In this document: positions 1 to 11,445 of the stretch, piece by piece | How the letters are laid out: each line of letters opens with the position of its first letter | How positions within the stretch are numbered: position 1 is the stretch's first letter | From: Eledone cirrhosa | Taxonomy: Eukaryota; Mollusca; Cephalopoda; Octopoda; Eledonidae | Assembly (NCBI GenBank): GCA_964016885.1 | Contig: OZ024743.1 | Coordinates: forward strand, 10,296,939-10,360,938 | Direction: 5' to 3' | DNA: 64,000 nt | Made by a program: the position numbers and the translations under genes | Notes under the pieces: generated by a model | Seen by the model: the letters and a program-made list of their open reading frames with translations, nothing else | What the model was told of the DNA's origin: nothing | Databases searched by the model: none

Positions 1-37
1 TATATATATACATATATACACACATACATATATATTT
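1..37. repeat. TA/CATA microsatellite
   Basis: Alternating TA with CATA and CACA interruptions at the left edge of the window. It continues into AT-rich sequence up to the SINE at 93. Confidence 0.8.
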
Positions 38-92
38 ATTTTTGAAAATATATTTGATTTTCCTTTGGGTAAGAGACCACAATGCAGATAAC

Positions 93-436
93 TCATCATC
101 ATCATCATTTCATTTTACGTCCGCTTTTTCCCTGCTTGCAAGGGTGGGACGGGAACTGATTCTGGCTTGATTTCTACAGCTGGATGCCCTTCCTTACACC
201 AACCTCATTTACAGAGAGTGCTGGGTGCTTTTTTGCCGTGGCACCTCCACGACCACTTTGCAGTGGAATGATAGGGACCCCAGTCCCTATCATCTCATTT
301 CTACAGCTGAGTAAACTGGAGCAATGTGAAATAAAGTGTCTTGCTCAAGGAAACAACACATCACCTGGTCTGAGAATTGAACTCACAACCTTTCGATTGC
401 AAGGCCAATGCTCTAACCACTAAGCCATGTGCCTCC
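93..436 (-). repeat. tRNA-derived SINE, family I (full length)
   Basis: Read on the minus strand, the element starts at 436 with a tRNA-like head: an A-box-like TGGCTTAGTGGTTAGAGCAT and a B-box-like GAGTTCAATTC. A body follows with AGACACTTTATTTCACATTG, then the segment AGGAAGGGCATCCAGCTGTA, and a final (GAT)n run at 92-108. The same architecture occurs at 16851-17181 and 26946-27296. The head would supply an internal RNA polymerase III promoter; the 3' half matches the tail of the PHD-finger LINE in this window. Confidence 0.85.
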
Positions 437-825
437 ATAACTATAAATAATAATTAAATAAGTCAGGTAAACTATCCCTGAGGACAGAAGTCACAATGAA
501 AATTATACCATGCATTTGTCATATAATGGTTAAACATGGCCATCAGGCTTATGGCATATAGATGGCTCAATTTCTGCTGACATTTCTATTCTTATTTTTC
601 TGCTTGATCTATCCAACTATTACTGATAGTTATATGTTGCTACACAAAAGAAACCGGAAGCATATTTTCCAATTTCAAGTTCCCTAATGCGCCTTAAATT
701 AACCAAATGTTTATACATATGTGTGTGTGTGTAAAAAGTAGACAGAAATAACAAAAGTAACAAAACACACGGCACAGTACATGGAAGAAATACATTAGTT
801 TAATGCTTCAAATAGCAGGAAGAGA
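437..825. other. Unassigned AT-rich sequence
   Basis: No ORF of substance and no recognised repeat, apart from a short TG run at about 719-732. The last part (about 735-825) leads on the minus strand out of the hammerhead-like motif at 826-858 and is probably a terminal piece of a Penelope-like element. Confidence 0.5.
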
Positions 826-858
826 GTCTTAACGTTTCAGACACTAGTCCTTCATCAG
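826..858 (-). ncRNA. Hammerhead-ribozyme-like motif, Penelope-type terminus
   Basis: On the minus strand the hammerhead core CTGATGA (852-858) is followed by a possible 4-bp stem II (GGAC/GTCT, with one G-U pair and TAGT loop) and then GAAAC (834-838). One extra A lies between the core and the stem, and no clean stem III with cleavage triplet is evident, so this copy may be inactive or only resemble a ribozyme. Hammerheads are known in terminal repeats of Penelope-like elements, and a remnant of such an element lies on the same strand at 2225-3760. Confidence 0.35.
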
Positions 859-1031
859 AAGATAGTTAGAAATAGAAAATAAATAGAAAGTAAAGTGATA
901 TGAGGAAGGAATGGGGGAAAAATTTGGGGTGAAAAAAAAAACACACGTACATATTTAGTCAGCCATATACATACACAGAGTGGGTGGAAAGAAACCCCCT
1001 ATTGAAAATTATTTTATCTTTTGATCTACAG

Positions 1032-1620
1032 AGACCATTGAGTACGACATGAATATTACTGGCGGTGTTAAAGGACACACTAATTATTCTATTCTCAATT
1101 TTGAGTCGTTGAATTCCCTTCAAAACAAATTCAACAATTTATTGTCTGATTCCATCTCCAACAATCAAAACACCTAAGAGCCCCTCCTCTCCTTTTTCTA
1201 TAATTAAAACTACAATCGAATCTTTGTGTGTGCTGGATTGGGAAGCTGATGGCAATAATTCTCCATCCCAGTGGAGGACTAGCCAGGATTTGTCTTCAGG
1301 TAGGAAAGTGGATAACTGATTATCTGAGCCATTGTCTCATTGTGACTGGTTCTTGCTCAATAAACATTTCAGGGGGAACATGAGAATTCAGACACATCTT
1401 GACCAAGACTCTTCACAATTGCAATGTTAGAAGTACTTGCTTGTCATACCAATATTTTTTCTCATTCACACATAGCAACAAGAGTGGCGTCAAGAGTCGG
1501 CTTTATTTGCAATGATTTTTGGGGTTGAAGATTTCATCATCATCATTAGTCGCTGAGCTGGATGATGAACATTTAAGAGCTACTTTCTGGGACATCTGTT
1601 AGACATCATGTTTTCTCTTT
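1032..1620 (+). other. Possible broken coding remnant, unidentified
   Basis: Sequence before 1032 resembles a 3' splice site (pyrimidine-rich tract, then CTACAG), and CAGGTAGGAAAG near 1298 resembles a 5' splice site. Between them one frame is open for about 60 codons and contains KTPKSPSSPFS and WEADGNNSPSQWRTSQDLSS. Another short open piece, VAELDDEHLRATFWDIC, occurs near 1540-1600. The frames are broken by stops and I do not recognise the product. It could be a decayed exon, a decayed transposon or chance. Confidence 0.2.
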
Positions 1621-2224
1621 CTTACTTTCATATCATGAAATTTCTTTTCCTTCTTTTGAATGGTAATGGTATCCAATGTAAGTCAGAAATATGAAACATG
1701 CTTTATAAGACTTGGCCAGATGGTGATATTAAGTTAGATATAGCCAGGTTTATACTGGCCAAAACCTATCAAATTTATATATATATATATACATACATAT
1801 GTGAAGTCATATGCTTCTGCTAATATATATATATTTATAAATACACACACGCAAACATATATGTGTGTGTACATACATATTTGAATATATGTATATGATT
1901 CTCTGTGCTCCTATTGAGATGCCTGCGTGTGTATATTTATGTCAGCTTGGATGGTGTGGTGGCAGTTGCTATGTGACTTTATTAACAAATGAAGTAACAT
2001 AGTTCTTGCCTTAGTGGGGCTTTGAAAACCAACTATTTAGGAGGAAGGAACATTATGATTTATTGTGTAACTGTGCTGCATTCATATATTTTCTACAGCA
2101 CAGGAAATTTCTCAAAATGAGAGGTCACTCTAACTTTATTATTAATTAGGTGCAGAATACTATTTGAAGAGAAAAGAGAAATGGAAATAAAATGGAAATG
2201 TGTTCTATTAGGATTTCTTCTTAC
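1621..2224. other. Unassigned AT-rich sequence with TA/CATA tracts
   Basis: Contains microsatellite-like TA and CATATG stretches around 1778-1900. It may include the 3' untranslated part of the Penelope-like element just above it. Nothing else is recognised. Confidence 0.5.
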
Positions 2225-3760
2225 CTCTACTGGGATGCTGCTATAGATTTTGAGTATATACCTATGCATTTGAGGCCATGAAGAGATTAATTATGTGTGC
2301 CCATTCAATATTTTGGTGGTTTGATGTTTCAAGATCAATAACCTTTTCATAGTACAAAGGCTACAGAAAGCATTTAATTGTATTGGTGCTTTATCTAAGA
2401 GTTGCCATTTAATGATATATGGTATATTGCTATTTTTCAAAGACTAGATGTGTGTTGCCAGTTTTGTGTCCAATCTTCTTTATAATGTTATAAATGTGTA
2501 ATTATGTTCAGGGAGTTTGTTCTTAAATTGGTTTATAGCCATACTTATATAATGAATGATGTTTTGGTAAATTTTAGATGTGACAGTGGTTGCATAAATA
2601 ATTGATTTTGCAAGGCAGTTTCTGTGGTGTGGGCTCACTCTTTAAGAGTGGCAATTGCATTTCTGTGTTTTATTAGTTGTGCTCTTGTGGTTTGGTTTAT
2701 TCATTATTTTCGTTTTATTAATGGATGTAAGAGTATTGGCAGAGATTGCAAGTGTTGGGTTGCTTATTTTAAGGGAAATATGTTTGTGTTAAATATTTTC
2801 TTGCACTTAGGTCAAGTAGGGGAATGAAATCTTACAAGATGATGAAAGGTTTTTTTTTGCCTGTTGGTGTACCCACATTAATTGAATATACAGGATTATA
2901 CTAGGTAGTATTTCTTTTGCACTCCTTCTATTGAGATTGTGTTTATAACACTGAATGGTTCTTTTGAATCAACTAGATACCAGTGCATTGCTGCATATAT
3001 TCACTAGTGTATTGAATGATATTTCATTGTAAGAGACTGTCAAGATTCATTTGCTCAAGTCAGTGGGTTGATTTCTATGAGTACATGGAAGCATTGTTTA
3101 AATTTAATGTATGGTTGGAATTTTTCATCATTAAGATTGAGTACTATTTATAAGAAATTAACTATTTTGAGGTTACTAATTACAGCAAATTTTAGGTTCC
3201 TATCACTGGAAAGTTTTGTTGGGTCTTTTGGGAAATTATGTCATCTGTTTCTTTCTATTTTTGGGAAATTGATAGACCATTGTTTTTATATATTTCTCTA
3301 TTAATGGTGTGTCACTCATTGTGAATTAATTCTAGAAAATATAATCGAAATATGTTTTGAATTTCTCTGGATTTTTCCTTCCAATGCTTACATAAAAGAT
3401 ATCTGCATTATGTTTCTCTTCCAAATGTTTATCATTAAAGAAAATGATCGATTTTCTAGCAGGCATTATTACATTATTATTTGTATGCCATTATCTGTAA
3501 TAGCAGTATAGACTTTAGTTAATTTTAGGGCCTGCAGTACTATATATTTAGTGATGGATGATTTGTAGTCAATTATATCAAATTGAGTAAGTCTGTAATT
3601 TCGTATGTGATTTTGGTTTTATCAAGTATGCTTTTACTGATTCTTCTGAGATCAGTTTTTTGTTGGATTGTTGAATTTGATATTGGGATTATCGGAAAGG
3701 TTGAGCCTGTGGTCCTTGAGAGTTATGGAAGTTTCTAGTGAAAGAATTAAAATTCACTCA
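2225..3760 (-). pseudogene. Penelope-like element remnant (RT end and GIY-YIG endonuclease)
   Basis: Minus-strand translation, broken by many stops and frameshifts, gives the order expected at the 3' end of a Penelope-like retroelement. A Cys-rich CNCHS motif (about 2640) comes before SIIYATTVTSKIY and the eroded YIG motif HYISMAINQFK, then SLKNSNIPYIIKW (about 2410), CSLCTMKRLLIL (about 2340) and YILKIYSSIPVEV (about 2230). The cysteines and the GIY-YIG spacing are typical of the Penelope endonuclease domain. Upstream (2850-3760) pieces such as NPEKFKTYFDYIF are less certain and may be RT linker. The element is an old, non-functional copy. Confidence 0.6.
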
Positions 3761-4209
3761 TCTTCATTAACACTTGGTGCTCTGTTATTTTAAAAAATTT
3801 CAAGTATTATTGCCGTATTATTTTGTAACTGTTTGTGATACTATAAACACATGTATAAGTGTGTATATTTGTACGTGTGCTTATGTATGAACAAATAAGT
3901 GGTAAAGTTATATATTTATTGTCAGCTGAAGTTCACTAATTGTTCTTACAAATTTTTGGCAATAATCAGGAATTAGAACAGGATATAAAACAAAAAAGAA
4001 CTCAATGCTAATTTTTAAAGTACAATGTACTTTATAATTTATTTGGTGGGTATCCTGCATTTATATTACAACTATTAGTTTCACCTTTACATTGCTCTTC
4101 AGATAATTTAGAGTAAGATCTATTTTATTCCACTCTCATAATTCTCATTAATTCTTAAGAAATAATTGAAGGTGAATAATGTGTTTCGTGGTAGGTCCTT
4201 TTATTAGCT
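3761..4209. other. Unassigned AT-rich sequence
   Basis: No ORF or repeat recognised between the Penelope-like remnant and the LINE endonuclease fragment. Confidence 0.5.
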
Positions 4210-4960
4210 TTAATTGTGTTTTTGTTTGTTGTTTAATTTATGGAGAAGAAATAGCTGTCGTGTATATTTATAGATGTCCCTGTGCTGGAAGAAGGTGTTC
4301 ATAATAGAGAGTCCATTGCTAGAAGAAAAGTCTAATAAGGCCTCTCCATTCATATTTAGATCAGGATCGCTGCTCCTTCCAATCACTCCTTTCCATGTCA
4401 GATGGTCGGTGCCAACATGTGCATTGAAGTCTCCCATTAGGGTATATGACTATATGCTGCAGTGACTTCATTAAGGAAGGATCTGTATTCAGACACATTA
4501 TTTGGTGCATAAACTTGGACCACCCACAGAGACCTATCTTTCAGTCAAAGCTTCAAAAAGCAAAGTCCCCCCCCCCTGCTAATGGCATCCAGTCCATAAT
4601 ACATTCTGACAGTCAGGAACTTGTGAGTATCCCCACTCCTGCATGTGCAGTCATTTCTGGTGCCACCCCTGAATAGTGGAGTTTCTGTTCACCATCCAAA
4701 TCTACAAACCAGGGCCATGGAACTTTGTTCAGGAAACCCCAACTCTATCTAGATAGTAGTATCTAATCTTCTCTACTAGTTCTTGCTCCTTATCCGTAAG
4801 GGTTGTGATATTTCAGATGCTAATTGTCAAGATTTGCTCCCTTCTGAACCCTCTTTGTGACCTCAGTCTATGCAATCTTTGTGCATCCATCTCACGCCTT
4901 CCACGACAGGACACAGGCCAATTGGCAGTTTTTACAGCATGAAATGAAGACTGAGTTTTC
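4210..4960 (-). pseudogene. LINE endonuclease (APE-type) fragment
   Basis: Minus-strand reading gives an N-terminal piece with EQILTI and DKEQELVEKIR, then SLWVVQVYAPNN (about 4500), [20 protein letters not shown] (4437 downward) and [21 protein letters not shown] and GDFN are catalytic-core motifs of apurinic-type endonucleases of non-LTR retrotransposons. Stops and frameshifts separate the blocks, and no RT follows downstream. The fragment lies 3' of an RT fragment on the same strand, so the two come from different insertions. Its wording resembles the LINE family whose C-termini are at 10985-11445 and 46591-46832. Clade assignment (RTE-like) is tentative. Confidence 0.7.
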
Positions 4961-4984
4961 TGTAGTATGGCATATCACCAGTTG

Positions 4985-6190
4985 ACTTGATCCTGTGTCA
5001 TCTTTATAAAATCCATAAAATTAGCATATCATCTAAAGTTTTCCTTTATTTACCTCTTCTGCAGTTTCCATCAACTTTGAGTACCTTACTTTTCTTTATG
5101 CTGCTGATATCCTCCATATACATCTCATGTCCACACCAGTGCTGTTTTATCTATTCTACACTGCATCTAATTCTTCTTATGCTATGCTTTTCTTTTAGTT
5201 CATTAATGTTGGGTTGGTCATGCACACTACTATTGCATACCCATCAGGGCATGCATGCTTCATTTCTCTTCAATCATTGCAAAACCTCTGCATTGAAAGT
5301 CCAAATCTCACCTCCATGCACCATCGCAGTTCTGATGCGAGCATAAAACAAGCTGCCTTTCTTCCTGAGAGATAAAACTTTTGTAGCTTGTAAAGGTAGT
5401 AGCTCTCTTAAGTCTTTACACATAATTGTCACTTTAGATACTATATTTTAAAAATATTCACCTTCACTGTCAACCACTTCTAGGAAGCTATCTGAATATT
5501 TGACATTGTTGGAGTTTTTTTAATGAGCAGTTGCTGCTTACTGCTCCTGTGCACCTACCAAATACATAACATATGTTATTTGTTAACTTGCACAAGATCC
5601 TATTTCACCTTTTGTGTACACATTGTTTACATTTTCTATACTGTATGGAATCTCTATCAGGTAATTTTTTGCATATTGAACATGGCATTTTCCTGAGGTC
5701 ATTTGATTCCAGATTTTGCTATCAAGTCTGGAAGCTCTTCTCTATACTCATCTATGAGAACTATTTCATCTGCATTCAGAAGTCCCCACAAGCTGCCAGT
5801 TTAAACTTCTCTGTTATTATTTAGGTAAGTATAATAAACAGGTGGGGCTGAAAACCGAATGCTTTTCAACCTTTGTCTGCAATCTAACTTCTTCACTATA
5901 TTCACTGTTACCTCTCACTTTGCTGGTTGTATCTTAGTGTGTGGTTTGTTCAACACTCACAAGCCACTAAATTTCTAAGAGCTCATCAGGTTATGCATTG
6001 AAGTACTCTAAGGCTTTCTTCAGGTCAATGAATACCAAGTGGAGGGGCTAGTTCTCATGTATTCTTCTCATTTAACAGTCTCTTAAATGGCATTCCCATT
6101 CTTTAATTTTCCATATTGGAGAGGGCAAGTGTACACTTTCCTTCTAGCCACACTGCTCTCCACCATCTTAAATTTCCCTGACACTCTGCC
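4985..6190 (-). pseudogene. PHD-finger LINE, decayed RT and C-terminal part
   Basis: Minus-strand frames match the better preserved copies at 19-22 kb and 36-38 kb. In order: a remnant of KAFDRVP (about 6020), the catalytic YADD region decayed to NADEIVLI (about 5770), traces of the Cys-rich finger (about 5560-5690), and the C-terminal block around [20 protein letters not shown] (about 5330). Many stops and indels show an old copy. It ends near 4985, upstream of the usual DLWRYTVI end, so the 3' end is missing. Confidence 0.65.
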
Positions 6191-6321
6191 TTTCAATCCT
6201 TAAGAACATGTCTACAAACACATACACACACAAATTCACATGTATATATTATATCTTATTATATATATATATATGCATACATAAATATACATGTATGCGT
6301 GTACAGGTGCATTTATATGTA

Positions 6322-6336
6322 CATAGATATTCATTG

Positions 6337-6404
<68 letters not shown>

Positions 6405-6434
6405 CATATATACATATATATACATACGAGTATT

Positions 6435-6468
<34 letters not shown>
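6322..6468. repeat. TA/TATG/TG microsatellite
   Basis: A long TA run (about 6340-6398) flanked by CATA and TATG variants and ending in a TG run at 6450-6468. Flanking 6190-6322 also has TA-rich pieces. Confidence 0.9.
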
Positions 6469-6469
<1 letters not shown>

Positions 6470-7626
6470 ACATTCAGTGTGAGAAAGTTTGTGTTCAATT
6501 AGAATACAAGTATAAATAAGATACATAAATATTTATAAAAATAATCAACAAATCTTCTCGGATAAATGTGTATATTTATATACATATACTATACAATAGA
6601 TATGCATTTATGCGAATAGATGTATTCAGTATAATATTCCATTAAATATCCATATGAATCATCTAACATTACACACATCTTTACACTGATGCACTACCAT
6701 AATATCTCAAATAGTTACATATAAAGATCTAATCAGCACACATTCTACCTTTTAGCCATTTAGAAATACAACATACTTACTGACAACATTGTGTAAACCG
6801 AATTATTGTGTTTTTCCTCACTTTTGTAAAAAGTAAACACAATTTTTAATGTTTCCTTTGTTTGAAATTATTGCATTATATTTATATTCTATATCTGGCT
6901 TGGCAAGATAAAAAGACAGGAATAAACCAAAGTAAGGTTATCAAGAAAAAAATATATAGCATTTCTTTTATCACTGATGAATAGAAAGATAATTGAATTT
7001 TATTATTCTTTTATAGCCTCAGATATGTTTAGGTCTATATTAACTTGGAAAAATACTAATGATCCTTAGTGCTTTACTTTACTGATTAAAGAATATATAT
7101 TACTTAGTTCCACAAGTTTCTATTATTTATTGAGAGAATATATGTTATTTCATATAAAAGTTTATATATTCCTATGTATTTACTCACCTTATGGAAGTTT
7201 TACCAGTCTGTTTCAAGTTGGTCAGTATCCTCTAATAGATATGAATAAAAATGTGATGTTAAAATTATCATATTAACAATAACAAAAAGAACAAAGCACC
7301 ATTGTAGCTTGTTTGGAAACATTGATAGACAGACATTTATGCACAACATCATTAAAGGCCTGGGTATTGTAAAAATGACCATCATTTAGTGATAAACTCT
7401 CAGACTCTTACTGTTGATGATGATAGATTAATAGTGATGATAGATTAATATTGTTTTTCTCCTAAGAATGCTATACTAAGATCTAGGACTTAAACACATG
7501 TAGGAAGGTTGTTAATGGATATTTGACTGTTCCATTGAGTAGAGCTAAAGCTATTTCATTTAGACTAAAAACCACAGATCTTGTTGCATATACCATGTTT
7601 AAAACGTAATATTATTAGCAATGTGT
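6469..7626. other. Unassigned AT-rich sequence
   Basis: No convincing ORF, repeat or structure was recognised here. The longest open frames are short and of random composition. Confidence 0.5.
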
Positions 7627-7905
7627 AGGCATATGGCCTAGTGGTTAGAGTGTTGGACAAATGATCATAATGTCATGGGTTTAATTCCTGAGCAAAAACA
7701 CATAATTTTACATTGCCCCAGTACACTCAGCTGAAAATGAGTTCCGGCTGTAGTTAGGAGTTAACTTTGTGATGGATTGTCCAGGGAGAGTATGCACTCT
7801 CAGTTGTTTGATGCTGTTGGAACTGAGATAAACACCAGCCTAATGAGCCTCCAGGCTTGAAGCACATATACAGGCCTATGCAAAGCTGGCAATTGACTCA
7901 GACAA
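7627..7905 (+). repeat. tRNA-derived SINE, family III
   Basis: Begins with an A-box-like ATGGCCTAGTGGTTAGAGTG and, after a tRNA-like spacing, a B-box-like GGGTTTAATTCC. The body includes ACACTCAGCTGAAAATGAG. It resembles family I in the head, but the 3' part is different and there is no (GAT)n tail. The right end near 7905 is approximate. Confidence 0.65.
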
Positions 7906-8726
7906 GATGTAAAATATTAACCATATTTTCAACTACACATTAAGTACTTTACAAATCAGTGCTAAATACACTTTATTTAAATATTCCCTACTAGTATATA
8001 TGTGTATATGTAGTGTACTTACTCTACTAGCTGGTTACATATCAGAATAAAAGAACTATAATTTGAGGTGAGTAAGCCACTTCAGAATCATAGGCCTATG
8101 TTATCTGGCTCACCTGTATTCCTTATGAGCTGATGTTCAACTAAAATTCTGGAACTATATTTATTATGCTTGCTAGTAAATCTACAGAATATCAAAGCTA
8201 GTTTTATAGCAAAATTGTCTGGACAGTTAAATGTAAAGCTAGTCACTCACATAATCTAATCATATACAATTTATATTTCAATAATTAGATTGTCAGCATC
8301 CTAGCATCCAATTGATCACCAGCTTTGCTTATTTCTATAAAGATAAAAGACATGTATTTGGACCAACATTCCCTTTAATTCACCCTATCTTTTGAGTGGA
8401 ACGTTTGATGCTTTAAGCAAAAACATTTTCAATTAAAAATTACTGTGTGGAAACATTTCAAAGCTACTGAGCAGCAACATTTTGATGTGTACATCGCTAA
8501 TATTGGGACTATGTAGGCATGTTTCTATACAACTTAAAGATGGAATGTTGACTTGGACACATGTCTATGAAAATAAATAACTGTATATGAAAGAGAATCA
8601 TTAATAGCTGAAGTGTACAGTGTATAAATTAAAATATATTATGTATTCATAATTTGAAATTAGATCAGGAATTTTTAAATATGGGAAACAATTTTGTCAA
8701 CCAAACAAAGTACAATCAAATATTCC
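7906..8726. other. Unassigned AT-rich sequence
   Basis: No gene or repeat recognised. Confidence 0.5.
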
Positions 8727-8938
8727 TTTCTGGCAGAATCGGTAGAACGTCAAACAACATGCTTTGCAGTATTAAGTTACTACCCTGTACGTTCTGAGTT
8801 CAAATTCTGTGGAGGTTAACTTTACCTTTCATCCTTACAGGGTCGATAAAATAAAGTACCAGTAATGCACTGAATCAACTTTCCCTTTCCCTTCAAATTG
8901 CTGGCCTTGTGCCAAATGTAGAAACAATTATTTTATAT
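8727..8938 (+). repeat. tRNA-derived SINE, family II
   Basis: Head GGCAGAATCGGTAGAACGTC (A-box-like) and GAGTTCAAATTC (B-box-like), then a body containing CCTTTCATCCTTACAGGGTC and GATAAAATAAAGTACCAGTA, and a 3' end GCTGGCCTTGTGCC followed by AGAAACAATTATTTTA. Other copies lie at 10288, 35719, 43559, 55446, 61378 and 63605. Confidence 0.8.
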
Positions 8939-9259
8939 AAAATATAACATTCATTCTTTATTTATTGGCAGAAGCGAAATAATGGAAGTGAAATAGCTTC
9001 AGTTAGGAGTTGGGAGTTGAGAAACTTTTTCTGGTCTTGTCATGCCATGGGCTTACTACTTGCTCTACAGAATTAGCTATAGACTTAATCACATTCTATT
9101 AATTATTATATTATCTATTAAATAAATTCTAAAAATATTATGGAATAAACTGATTATGCATACTTCAGTTTTCTAGTCATGGGTTTTAGATTATTTAAAA
9201 TTATTCCGACATAAATCATTTAACAATTATACTATTACCATTATCTAATATTAAAGAAA

Positions 9260-9580
9260 AAATGTGTAGCTCATATGGAGCTTGCATTTTCTGGGAATTT
9301 GCCACTTCTCAGTTTGTGTCAAAGAACTTATATTCTATCAACTGTGGTGTTCCTTTGGGTTTATGTGTCAACAATTTCATTTTTCTGTATATTAACATGA
9401 CAACATACGCTCATGCAAATGACTCTTCAATTCTCACACAAGAGTTATCCACATGCAATCTAGACACATCACAGTAGATATACATTGTTTTTGTTGAGAG
9501 AAGCATCACAATCATCCTCCAATATAGTAAGAACCACTTAGTCTAATTCAATAGCATGGACTCTACCAGTTTTGGCAATG
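9260..9580 (+). pseudogene. L2/CR1/Jockey-like RT fragment
   Basis: One frame gives SINCGVPLGLCVNNFIFLYI followed by YAHANDSSILTQ, which lines up with the RT motif GVPQGSVLxPxLFLLYI and the catalytic YADDS region with an altered active site. A further piece, KNHLV, stop, FNSM, near 9530-9560 fits the block after the active site. Short and decayed; family placement is tentative. Confidence 0.4.
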
Positions 9581-9639
9581 ATTGTTCTTGTGGTTCAGTC
9601 AATGGAATTACCAGTTCATTGTATTATAATATGTATCTA

Positions 9640-9885
9640 AGTATCCTACAGACACTTATATTCTTACCCTGTGACATGGTTGGCATAACCCATCCAATGG
9701 GCTTTCACAAAGTTTTTCACTACCCAATTTCATTCACAAAGCTTAAATTGACTTGTGGCTATAGTAAATGGCCCTGAAGTGAAATGCCTTGTAGTGGAAT
9801 TGACTCTTGAGATTTCACAATTGTGAAGCAATCTTCTTAAGCACTTTGCCATGTTGGTGCCCATATTTCTATAACCCCATACAAA
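9640..9885 (-). repeat. tRNA-derived SINE, family IV
   Basis: On the minus strand: a head around GTGCTTAAGAAGATTGCTTC with a B-box-like AGAGTCAATTCC, then ACTATAGCCACAAGTC, AGCTTTGTGAATGAAATTGG and GAAAGCCCATTGGATGGG. The last blocks reappear at 53820-53995. The layout matches a widespread cephalopod-type SINE body; the copy is diverged. Confidence 0.55.
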
Positions 9886-10287
9886 TAAACACATCAACAG
9901 CAATCCACGTATAACACATGACTAAAACCTTCACTAATTTTATGAATGCTAAGCCTAACAACTTCCAATGGTCTTTCATGGCAAGCAAGCAATACCATAC
10001 AGCTTTTTCTTCAGGGTCAGAAAAAAATATCCCTAAAATATTGCTGATGCATTATAAAGCATAAACGCAAAGATATTGAAGTACTGCTCACAAATCGTGG
10101 ATGGAATTAGTTATACACATACATTTAACATCACATCAAAAACACTATGTCTCATTGTTTAGCAAGCCTTTCTCTAAAAGTACTATACATCTGTTATGTC
10201 TACAAATGCTCTTCCTTGATCTAAGTAACAAAACCTAAAACAAAAAACAATACAAGTTAGGTGTCTGTGTTCTTAAATTTTAGACAA
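9886..10287. other. Unassigned AT-rich sequence
   Basis: Nothing recognised. Confidence 0.5.
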
Positions 10288-10506
10288 TATTTGTTTCTGA
10301 TTTAGGCACAAGGCCAACAATTTTGGGGGAGGGGAAAGTCGATAAATCAACCCTAGTGCATGACTGATACTTTATTTCATCATCTCCGTAAGGATGAAAG
10401 GCAAAGCTAACCTCAGTGGGATTTGAACTCAGAACATAAACAGCCATAAGTCTGTGCCACAAAGCATGCTGTCCGACGTTCAACCAATACTGCCAATCAA
10501 CACTCA
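10288..10506 (-). repeat. tRNA-derived SINE, family II
   Basis: Minus-strand copy with the whole body: the 3' end GGCCTTGTGCC lies at the left, the block TTTCATCCTTACGGAG in the middle, and the tRNA-like head near 10440-10506 (CGGCAGTATTGGTTGAACG region) is diverged. Confidence 0.8.
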
Positions 10507-10984
10507 ACAGTATGGATTAAATGGTCATGTATCTTTTTTCTTTAAAATTCTCAGGTTTTATTAATTTAAATTGACTTCATACAATGTATTTATGCATAAA
10601 TTACTCTTTCAAAAGAATGTCTGTGTATATGAAGTCTTTCATGATAAGATATCTATTAGAAATTTAACTATATTATGGTCTCTTAATACCATGATTTGTT
10701 GGTAATACATGGCATTCTTGGTCATGTACATCACATCTGTCTTTCAGTAGCATGTCACCTTTTACTTTTTAAATATTGTAATGATATATTCATTATAATT
10801 ACTATCACAATTAACTGTTATTCACATTTATTGTTGCTGTTGCGATTTGGCCCCAAGTCAATTCTGATCAAGCAAACCGAGGATCAAAAATATTCCAGTT
10901 GTAAACCATCTTGTCTTTTCTCATCCAGAGTGACCTGTTATTATTTTTTTAAACAATAGTGTTATTTTGAGAGAAATGTTGTTG
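10507..10984. other. Unassigned AT-rich sequence
   Basis: Nothing recognised apart from AT-rich low-complexity stretches. Confidence 0.5.
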
Positions 10985-11445
10985 CTAACTCTGGTAGGTT
11001 GATCTTCTTCAGCCAGTTATTCCTGAGAGGGTCGTGGGGGCAGACTCCTCAAACACTCCCTCCAGCAGGTTCTGTCAGAAGCAACCATCTCCAACTGATC
11101 TGGCTGGATCTCCGAGCATGACCAGCCAAGCTCATGGATGTTATCCAACCATCCTGCTCGGGGTCTACCCCTGAGTCTCCTACCTGTTGGTTTCGCTCAT
11201 AAAATCTGTCCAGCAATTCTTTCCTGAGACATTCTAACCACATGCCCATAGTAAGGGAGCTGTAATCTCTCAATTCAGAGAAGTAGCAGCTCTACCTGGA
11301 GTGACTCTTTGATCTCTGAGCTATGTACTTTATTCAGTAACGTTACTCCAAAGGCCCTTTGGAGGAATCCCATTTCAGCCACTTATATTCACGATCGTAT
11401 TCTTTCAGTCATTACCAAAGATTCATGACCACAGGTAAGGGTTGG
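10985..11445 (-). pseudogene. RTE-like LINE, C-terminal end
   Basis: Minus-strand frames, joined over several frameshifts, give the block after the RT of an endonuclease-type LINE: GHESLVMTE-like (about 11430), a piece near AEMGFLQRAFGVTLLNKVHS (about 11340), MGMWLECLRKELLDRF (about 11250), RPRAGWLDNIHELGWS (about 11150) and DQLEMVASDRTCWRECLRSL followed by PPRPSQE and a stop. The last block recurs at 46591-46832, which identifies both as the same family. Only the 3' end is present (5' truncated). Confidence 0.7.

Noticed and set aside
4446..4676. 76-codon plus-strand frame at 4446-4676
   Set aside because: Antisense of the LINE endonuclease fragment (QVYAPNN region on the minus strand).
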